The position numbers and the translations under genes were made by a program. Below are positions 15,400-19,578 of a DNA stretch of 19,578 nt, piece after piece. The stretch is from Pseudomonadota bacterium (lineage in GTDB: Bacteria > Pseudomonadota > Gammaproteobacteria > Burkholderiales > Gallionellaceae), in assembly GCA_021822115.1 (NCBI GenBank), contig JAJZSA010000047.1, positions 1-19,578 on the forward strand, given 5' to 3'. Under the pieces are notes generated by a model, which saw nothing but the letters and a program-made list of their open reading frames with translations, had not been told where the DNA came from and searched no databases. Every line of letters starts with the position of its first letter. Within the stretch, counting starts at the first letter, position 1.

Positions 15400-16917
15400 T
15401 CAGTGGTAGTAGTTCGAACCGCGCACATTCGGGTGGTCGAATGCGGCTTCTTGAAGTTTGGTTGTCTCGGCGGATTGCTTATCCAACCCGTTATTCAGGA
15501 TCGAGCGAATGCTGGATAGTGCAGTCGCGCTGATTTCAATGCCGCGTTGACAGGCTGCATTCAACCGCTCGTTTCCAAATTCCTTCGCCAGTTTTTTCAT
15601 TCCAAGCGTGGCACGGTAGCCATGTTCATGCGTGCGAGCCGCATCCAACAACAACTTTAGAAACCCATGCACCTGCGCACCAGTCTGCAGTGCCCATTCC
15701 AGCGACTCACCCGCATTCCATAATCCAAATTGGCGGTGCGCAGCTTCCATATGCTGCGGATCGGTCACAGGTTTGTCGCCAGCACTACGGATATGGCTTG
15801 CGACCCGCTTACCTTTGTAGAGCACTTCCACCATCATGGCAGTCAGCCGTAACTCCACTTCGCGGCCCCGCAAGGCATGTGGGACACTGTAAGGGCGACT
15901 ATCCACATCGACGAAATTATCCAGGCCAACACGCACCTTGCGAAACTCGGCGTATTCAAACCTGACATCCGGCAACGGCAGCAATGCCGGTTTGTCGATT
16001 GACTCGAACGCAATTTGACGATTGCCAGGCAGCTTCTGAAAGGGACGCAAATTGATCTCTGTCAGCAAGGATCGTACCGCTTCGTTCAATTCGCCCAAAC
16101 TACCGAACACGCGCTTGCTCAACCGGAACAGAATCCAACGCTCGATGATTAACACGCCATTTTCAACCTTGGCTTTGTCTTTTGGTTTGCGTGCACGCGC
16201 CGGCAGAATGACTGTGCCGTAATGGTCGGCCAGATTCTGGTAAGTGGCATTGATAACAGGTTCAGTTCGGCTGGCTTTAATTACTGCCGACTTGAGGTTG
16301 TCGCACACGATGACTGCGGGTACGCCGCCTAAATGCTCGAACATCCGCACGTGTGCACTAATCCAGTCCGGCAAGGTTTGCGACCAGTGCGCCTCGGCGT
16401 AGATGTAGTTTGAAGCACCCAACACGCCGACAAATATCTGCGCACGGCGCACTTCACCGGAAGCTCGATCAATGATGGGCATTGTTGGCCCCGCATAATC
16501 CATGAACACGCGATCCCCAGCCAAGTAGGTTTGCCGCATATGGCTTTTGAGGGATTTCCTGAACCCCTGATATCGTTGGCAAAACAGGCTATAGTTGATG
16601 CCAGCGGGATGTACTGCCAAATACTCTTCGTGAAGGACCTGCAAGGTTGAACCTTTGCGCTTCAACTCCTCGTGTACTACCGCCCAATCAGGCTCAGGTT
16701 TTCTGGTGAGTTCTTTGCCAATCAATTGCGGAAACAGCCGCTGTTCCAGCGCGGCGTCATCCATGTCGGCTGGCAACGGCCAACCCAGTCTGGCTGCGGC
16801 GGCGCGGGTCAGGTAGTCGGTTACCGCGTCACGCGACACCCCAAGACTGCTGGCGATGGCACGCCGACTCAGGCTGGCTTCGTGATGCAGTCGCAGTACC
16901 TGTCGAATTTTTCTCAT
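15400..16917 (-). CDS. istA: IS21-family transposase IstA
   Basis: 505-aa DDE transposase. An N-terminal helix-turn-helix lies at about 14-37 (SLSRRAIASSLGVSRDAVTD). The integrase-like core carries D140 (VFMDYAG), D206 (VIVCDNLKS) and E252 (KDKAKVENGVL), so the catalytic triad is complete. A C-terminal beta-rich domain follows (about 315-395, VDSRPYSVPHALRGREVELR). The frame is open to an ATG at 16965. I choose the ATG at 16917, because GGAG lies 7 bp before it and family members begin with a short MRKIRQ-like stretch ahead of the helix-turn-helix. It works with IstB; the gap between them is 23 bp. Confidence 0.95.
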   Translation of the reverse strand: MRKIRQVLRLHHEASLSRRAIASSLGVSRDAVTDYLTRAAAARLGWPLPADMDDAALEQRLFPQLIGKELTRKPEPDWAVVHEELKRKGSTLQVLHEEYLAVHPAGINYSLFCQRYQGFRKSLKSHMRQTYLAGDRVFMDYAGPTMPIIDRASGEVRRAQIFVGVLGASNYIYAEAHWSQTLPDWISAHVRMFEHLGGVPAVIVCDNLKSAVIKASRTEPVINATYQNLADHYGTVILPARARKPKDKAKVENGVLIIERWILFRLSKRVFGSLGELNEAVRSLLTEINLRPFQKLPGNRQIAFESIDKPALLPLPDVRFEYAEFRKVRVGLDNFVDVDSRPYSVPHALRGREVELRLTAMMVEVLYKGKRVASHIRSAGDKPVTDPQHMEAAHRQFGLWNAGESLEWALQTGAQVHGFLKLLLDAARTHEHGYRATLGMKKLAKEFGNERLNAACQRGIEISATALSSIRSILNNGLDKQSAETTKLQEAAFDHPNVRGSNYYH

Positions 16918-16981
16918 ATCGATTCTCCTGTTGCACATATCCGGCTGGCCTAGCATATGCATCACAAGCGCGTGATTCCTA

Positions 16982-17016
16982 TGCGTCGGCCGATTCCTCC
17001 AAGTTATACCGACGCA
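16982..17016 (-). promoter_or_regulatory. 8-bp inverted repeat upstream of istA
   Basis: TGCGTCGG (16982-16989) and CCGACGCA (17009-17016) form a perfect 8-bp inverted repeat with a 19-bp spacer in the istA leader. It may be an operator or a protective hairpin limiting transcription from outside. Nothing else in the 180 bp before istA looks coding. Confidence 0.4.
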
Positions 17017-17068
17017 CGTCGCTCTCGCGGCGCGATCAGTTTTCTCAAGTGGGTAACAAATATAGGCT

Positions 17069-17088
17069 ACCGGCCTTGACAGGCCGGT
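17069..17088. other. Perfect 8-bp hairpin in the istA-side IS end
   Basis: ACCGGCCT, loop TGAC, AGGCCGGT. It lies inside the element, 10 bp before the terminal repeats, and has no T-run on either side. Such a hairpin upstream of a transposase gene could block read-through translation from flanking promoters. Confidence 0.5.
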
Positions 17089-17097
17089 ATAAGGAAC

Positions 17098-17133
17098 CGC
17101 AGAATGCGCACTGAAATTGTCGTTTCATGTGCA
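17098..17133 (-). repeat. Two-copy terminal repeat at the istA side of the IS
   Basis: CG-n4-ATGYGCA occurs at 17098-17110 (CGCAGAATGCGCA) and 17121-17133 (CGTTTCATGTGCA), exactly 23 bp apart. On the minus strand the outer sequence begins TGATGCACATG, fitting the TG...CA tips of IS21-family elements. Confidence 0.5.
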
Positions 17134-17141
17134 TCAAGAAG

Positions 17142-17169
17142 GGTTCGGCGTTGGCGCGCCGAACCTTTT
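17142..17169 (+). terminator. Terminator-like hairpin just outside the IS
   Basis: GGTTCGGCG (17142-17150), loop TTGGCG, CGCCGAACC (17157-17165), then TTTT. The 9-bp stem is perfect but the T-run is short. It sits between the IS end and the 3' end of the 93-aa gene. The remaining gap to 17288 shows no convincing gene. Confidence 0.5.
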
Positions 17170-17288
17170 GCGTTTCCGAACCCGATTATTGGGGGCAGTT
17201 GGTTATCTCATTGCACTCCCCCTTCGCTCATTGCTCTTGCCTGCTCGCCTTGCGTCTGTTCGATACCTCAATATTTGTGCTGACTCTG

Positions 17289-17570
17289 TCATGAAATATG
17301 TTCCTTCCGATGGGAATTTAGACGGAGATTGGCAAGCCAATCCGCCACATCCTGCGTTAGCGCAAACCATCCACGCCTATTTGGGACAGTAAACAGGGTG
17401 ATGGAAACTTGCCCTCGTAGTCGTGCCTGACGAAGAGATGCTGAACTCTTATGCCCAAGTGCGGCAACCAATGCCTTGCCACCAAGCAATGGTCCATGCA
17501 TACGCAAAAGTGATTCGCGCAGCTCAAGATGCAAAGGTGCGCATAGACGGTCTGTTGTATGGTTAGTCAC
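17289..17570 (-). CDS. Hypothetical small protein, possible DNA-binding regulator
   Basis: 93-aa basic protein starting at a GTG (no strong ribosome site is visible, so the start is uncertain). The middle, GGKALVAALGHKSSASLRQA followed by RLRGQ, looks like a helix-turn-helix in a compact winged domain, and the stretch RRGWFALTQDVADWLANL is typical of small MerR/AlpA-like or excisionase-like folds; this is fold-level inference only. It is divergent from the next gene, with about 100 bp between the start codons. GC content is lower than in the core region. I do not recognise a named family. Confidence 0.6.
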   Translation of the reverse strand: MTNHTTDRLCAPLHLELRESLLRMHGPLLGGKALVAALGHKSSASLRQARLRGQVSITLFTVPNRRGWFALTQDVADWLANLRLNSHRKEHIS

Positions 17571-17670
17571 GTTGGAGTCTGTGCAGTTTTTCTGATGTCA
17601 CGCAGTGTCCGAGAAAGTCGCTTTATTCTCCACCAGCACTGATAATGCGATTTTCGGTACTCCAGAAAAC

Positions 17671-18420
17671 ATGTCCCATACGGTCATCAAACCCAAAGGC
17701 AGAGGGCGTCCACCCACCCATCCTGTGGATCGCCTGCGCACGCGTCAGTGGTTCCATGTAGTCAAGATGCGTTCCGGTCTGCCATCGGCCTATGCGATCG
17801 AAATGAAGCTCGACGGTGATCTTGTCCGCAAGCGGGACACCGATGTGGCACGTCCGACTAAATGGGATCGTTACAGGGATGGCGAAAAGGTTCCCTCCGA
17901 CAAACCCGGACCTAGAAATGCCATCGAACAGGCGGAGGCATTTTTCCCCGAAACGTCGCGCTGGTTCAGGAACCCGATTTGGGCCGTACTTCGCGGTGAG
18001 AAACTGGACCGCAGTGCCATCGAACATGCCTTGCAAGGACTTCAAAATGAAGTCGTAGAAATTCTATTTGAGCTGGAACCTCGTGAATATGAATCGTCCA
18101 TTCGACTCAGGCCATTTGATGCAGATTGCGAGTCGCGGCTCTCCATGCTGGGCAGTTTCGATGCTTTGGCTGCCACGGTATTGCTTGCGGCACTGGCTGA
18201 AGAAATTGCTTCTCCCGAACTTCGGGAGACATCGTTAAGGATTTATTTTGGCCTTCAATCCCTGCTCAAAGAGCAGCCCGAAATCGCGCCTTTTTATCAG
18301 GAGCTGTTCTCGCTGATTGATTTGAGATGCAAGCATTGGGCATTTCCGTCACAAAACCAAAGGTTAGATGTGGTGATTTTCTGGCAGGGTGTTCAGGACC
18401 AGCAGGAAGACATCAATTGA
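17671..18420 (+). CDS. Hypothetical protein with AT-hook-like N-terminus
   Basis: 249 aa from the ATG at 17671; a GTG at 17605 would add 22 residues, and neither start has a good ribosome site. Residues 9-15 (KGRGRPP) resemble an AT-hook. Next is a basic segment (VDRLRTRQWFHVVKMRSGLP), then KWDRYRDGEKVP (about 64-75), then FFPETSRWFRNPIWAVLRGE (about 91-110). The second half is acidic and helical, with no catalytic motif, membrane helix or signal peptide. It looks like a soluble DNA-associated accessory protein of the kind found in genomic islands. No function can be assigned. It is divergent from the 93-aa gene and lies 78 bp before the metal-related gene. Confidence 0.75.
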   Translation: MSHTVIKPKGRGRPPTHPVDRLRTRQWFHVVKMRSGLPSAYAIEMKLDGDLVRKRDTDVARPTKWDRYRDGEKVPSDKPGPRNAIEQAEAFFPETSRWFRNPIWAVLRGEKLDRSAIEHALQGLQNEVVEILFELEPREYESSIRLRPFDADCESRLSMLGSFDALAATVLLAALAEEIASPELRETSLRIYFGLQSLLKEQPEIAPFYQELFSLIDLRCKHWAFPSQNQRLDVVIFWQGVQDQQEDIN

Positions 18421-18498
18421 CTTGCCAAAATTTCAATCAACGGACTAGCGTCACACCCTCTCATTGACAAGTCCTACGGGCTTTGTCAGACTCTGCCC

Positions 18499-18882
18499 AT
18501 GTCTCGCCTAACCAGAAAATTCGTTGCTGTTCTGATGCTGCTGTGGCTGCCGATATTCACCGGCAGTGCGCTCGCCGCATCGGTGTCCATGCAGCTGCAA
18601 CGTGGCACCTGCCACGAAGTAGTCGCATCGACAGCCATGTCGCACGAGGATATGGGCGATCATCATCAGCATCACAGCGAAGCGCCCACCATAACCGACC
18701 AGCAAGACACCTCATGCAGTGCGTGTGGCATCTGCCATCTAGCCTGCACTGGCTACCTGGTCGCCCCCAACGGTGAAACAGCCGCCACGCAAGCAACTTC
18801 TCTGGAGAGCACTCCTTTCTTAGTCGTATTCAGTTCCTTCACTTCCGCCCCACTCGATCCTCCCCCTCTCGCCCGCGTCTAA
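18499..18882 (+). CDS. Secreted Cys/His-rich DUF2946-like protein, metal-related
   Basis: 127-aa protein with a clear signal peptide (MSRLTRKFVAVLMLLWLPIF, then TGSALA with cleavage after about residue 26). The mature part has a His-rich segment (about 49-59, HEDMGDHHQHH) and a cysteine cluster at C73, C76, C79 and C83 (SCSACGICHLAC). This pattern is seen in DUF2946-type proteins encoded next to copper or heavy-metal efflux genes, and suggests periplasmic metal binding. A TTGACA lies at 18464-18469 but has no good -10 partner. It is followed by the TolC-type gene 177 bp downstream in the same direction, supporting a metal-resistance role. Confidence 0.75.
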   Translation: MSRLTRKFVAVLMLLWLPIFTGSALAASVSMQLQRGTCHEVVASTAMSHEDMGDHHQHHSEAPTITDQQDTSCSACGICHLACTGYLVAPNGETAATQATSLESTPFLVVFSSFTSAPLDPPPLARV

Positions 18883-18883
18883 C

Positions 18884-18928
18884 GCAGGACGAGTCCGTCT
18901 GTCGTTTCTATAAAGATCCTCGTCCTGC
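18884..18928 (+). other. 10-bp inverted repeat after the DUF2946-like gene
   Basis: GCAGGACGAG (18884-18893) and CTCGTCCTGC (18919-18928) are perfectly complementary with a 25-bp spacer, starting 2 bp after the stop codon. A second small hairpin, CAGCCG-TTCT-CGGCTG, follows at 18938-18953. Neither has a T-run. They may attenuate read-through into the efflux gene or stabilise the upstream mRNA end. Confidence 0.5.
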
Positions 18929-18994
18929 TTCGTTCGGCAGCCGTTCTCGGCTGTCCGTTTGCAGGAATTGCAGATTGCCTTTCACGTTTGTCCT

Positions 18995-19028
18995 TTCTCC
19001 CGCCTGTGGGAGAGAGTTAGAGAGAGGG
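18995..19028 (+). repeat. Intergenic REP-like hairpin
   Basis: TCTCCC (18996-19001), loop GCCTGT, GGGAGA (19008-19013), then a purine-rich tail AGTTAGAGAGAGGGG. This resembles the dispersed intergenic element with the pattern ctctccc-n-gggagagggttagggagagggg found in many proteobacteria. It is assigned by memory of the pattern only. Confidence 0.45.
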
Positions 19029-19059
19029 GCTTCTGCCACAAAGCAACTGGATGTGGATC

Positions 19060-19578
19060 ATGAAAAACTATTTAAGACTGATGACCTTGGTGTGCGGTGT
19101 GTGGCTATCCAGCAGCCATGCAGCAGAGGTGTTACCTCTGCAAAACAGCACCTTCCTCACTGCACCCGCCGTAAAGGCGGACGGCACGACCACGCTCGGT
19201 AGTGACGTTGAAGGTCTGCTGCGCTACGCACGCGAGCACAACCCCAGCCTAGCCGCATCACGTTTTGATGTCGAAGCAGCAGCTCTACGCGCCGAACCTT
19301 CCGCCGCCTTAGCCGACCCCGTCTTGCGTATCGAGCCAATGGATGTCACCCGAGGCGGCAGCACACGTTATCTCTTGATGCAGAGCGTGCCGTGGCTAGG
19401 CAAACGCGGACTGCAACGCGAGGTGTCTGAAGCGAAAATGGCACAGGCAGATGGACAACTGGCCGCGACGTGGACGGATCTGGCGAACCGCATCAAACAG
19501 ACGTACGCGATGTATCACTACACCGCTGCGAGCGAACGCCTGACACAGCAGACATTGGACTTGCTGGACAACATGGAG
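19060..19578 (+). CDS. TolC/CusC-family outer-membrane efflux protein, N-terminal part
   Basis: The frame runs open to the window edge (173 codons visible). A signal peptide (MKNYLRLMTLVCGVWLSSSHA, cleaved near SHA/AEV) is followed by a linker and the first coiled-coil region of the outer-membrane factor family: LLRYAREHNPSLAASRFDVE, then DPVLRIEP, then LLMQSVPWLGKRGLQREV, a motif typical of CusC/CzcC-like members. These proteins form the outer-membrane channel of tripartite RND pumps. Together with the upstream Cys/His-rich secreted protein, copper or another heavy metal is the likely substrate. The ATG at 19060 is preferred; an in-frame ATG at 19051 adds three residues. Membrane-fusion and RND genes probably follow outside the window. 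Confidence 0.88.
   Translation, partial: MKNYLRLMTLVCGVWLSSSHAAEVLPLQNSTFLTAPAVKADGTTTLGSDVEGLLRYAREHNPSLAASRFDVEAAALRAEPSAALADPVLRIEPMDVTRGGSTRYLLMQSVPWLGKRGLQREVSEAKMAQADGQLAATWTDLANRIKQTYAMYHYTAASERLTQQTLDLLDNME

Larger units (their letters stand above)
14141..17136 (-). mobile_element. IS21-family insertion sequence, about 3.0 kb
   Basis: It contains istA (DDE transposase), istB (AAA+ helper) and a 72-aa accessory ORF, all on the minus strand, flanked by spaced terminal repeats at 14155-14236 and 17098-17133. The right limit is set at the terminal CA of ATGTGCATCA (17136); the left limit is uncertain by about 10 bp. No clear target duplication is seen, and the two ends carry different repeat motifs. 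The element may therefore be rearranged or a hybrid of two related copies. Both transposition genes look intact. Confidence 0.75.

Noticed and set aside
17117..17392. 91-codon plus-strand frame after the IS end
   Set aside because: It overlaps a terminator-like hairpin and the more convincing minus-strand 93-aa gene, and has no ribosome site.
18975..19202. 75-codon plus-strand frame overlapping the start of the efflux gene
   Set aside because: It is out of frame with the TolC/CusC-type protein, whose signal peptide and family motifs are clear.

Overview
The window looks like chromosomal DNA of a GC-rich betaproteobacterium. A Nitrosomonadales/Gallionellaceae-type organism is my guess from protein style and gene order, not a proven placement. 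Two regions are distinct. Positions 1 to about 13,360 are compact, GC-rich core sequence. From about 13,370 to the end is lower-GC accessory DNA built around an IS21-family insertion sequence, followed by the start of a metal-efflux locus.

Core region. A partial membrane protein (3-305) converges on a QseC/TctE-like two-component system (histidine kinase 312-1691, OmpR-type regulator 1721-2404, both minus strand). Divergent from it is a sodium:solute symporter pair: a DUF4212 small subunit (2546-2806) that overlaps by one base a 691-aa SSS-family permease (2806-4881), then a small membrane protein (4878-5198). The permease carries a charged helical insert and a perfect EF-hand loop. A tRNA-Arg(CCG) with its own promoter follows. 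Next is a tight operon: PP0621-family small protein, pilS, pilR, ampD. Then come nrdA and nrdB (class Ia ribonucleotide reductase). Their promoter is overlapped by two NrdR boxes 32 bp apart, and NrdA has a tandem ATP-cone arrangement.

Accessory region. Directly after nrdB there are three 21-22-bp-spaced copies of ATAACCTTGCC and an intrinsic terminator. Next is the remnant of an unknown gene (13647-14146, minus strand), apparently frameshifted and cut off at its 5' end. Four 23-24-bp-spaced copies of AAACCCGCCAC mark one side of the IS21-family element, which holds a small third ORF, istB and istA. Two 23-bp-spaced copies of a different motif mark the istA-side end near 17136.

Beyond the IS lies a divergent pair of genes of unknown function: a 93-aa putative DNA-binding protein and a roughly 249-aa protein with an AT-hook-like N-terminus. 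Last come a secreted Cys/His-rich DUF2946-like protein and the start of a TolC/CusC-type outer-membrane efflux protein, which suggest a copper or heavy-metal RND efflux operon continuing past the window.

No CRISPR array, prophage or clearly new defence system was found. The least explained items are the divergent pair at 17289-18420, the frameshifted remnant, and the two differently spaced repeat arrays on either side of that remnant.
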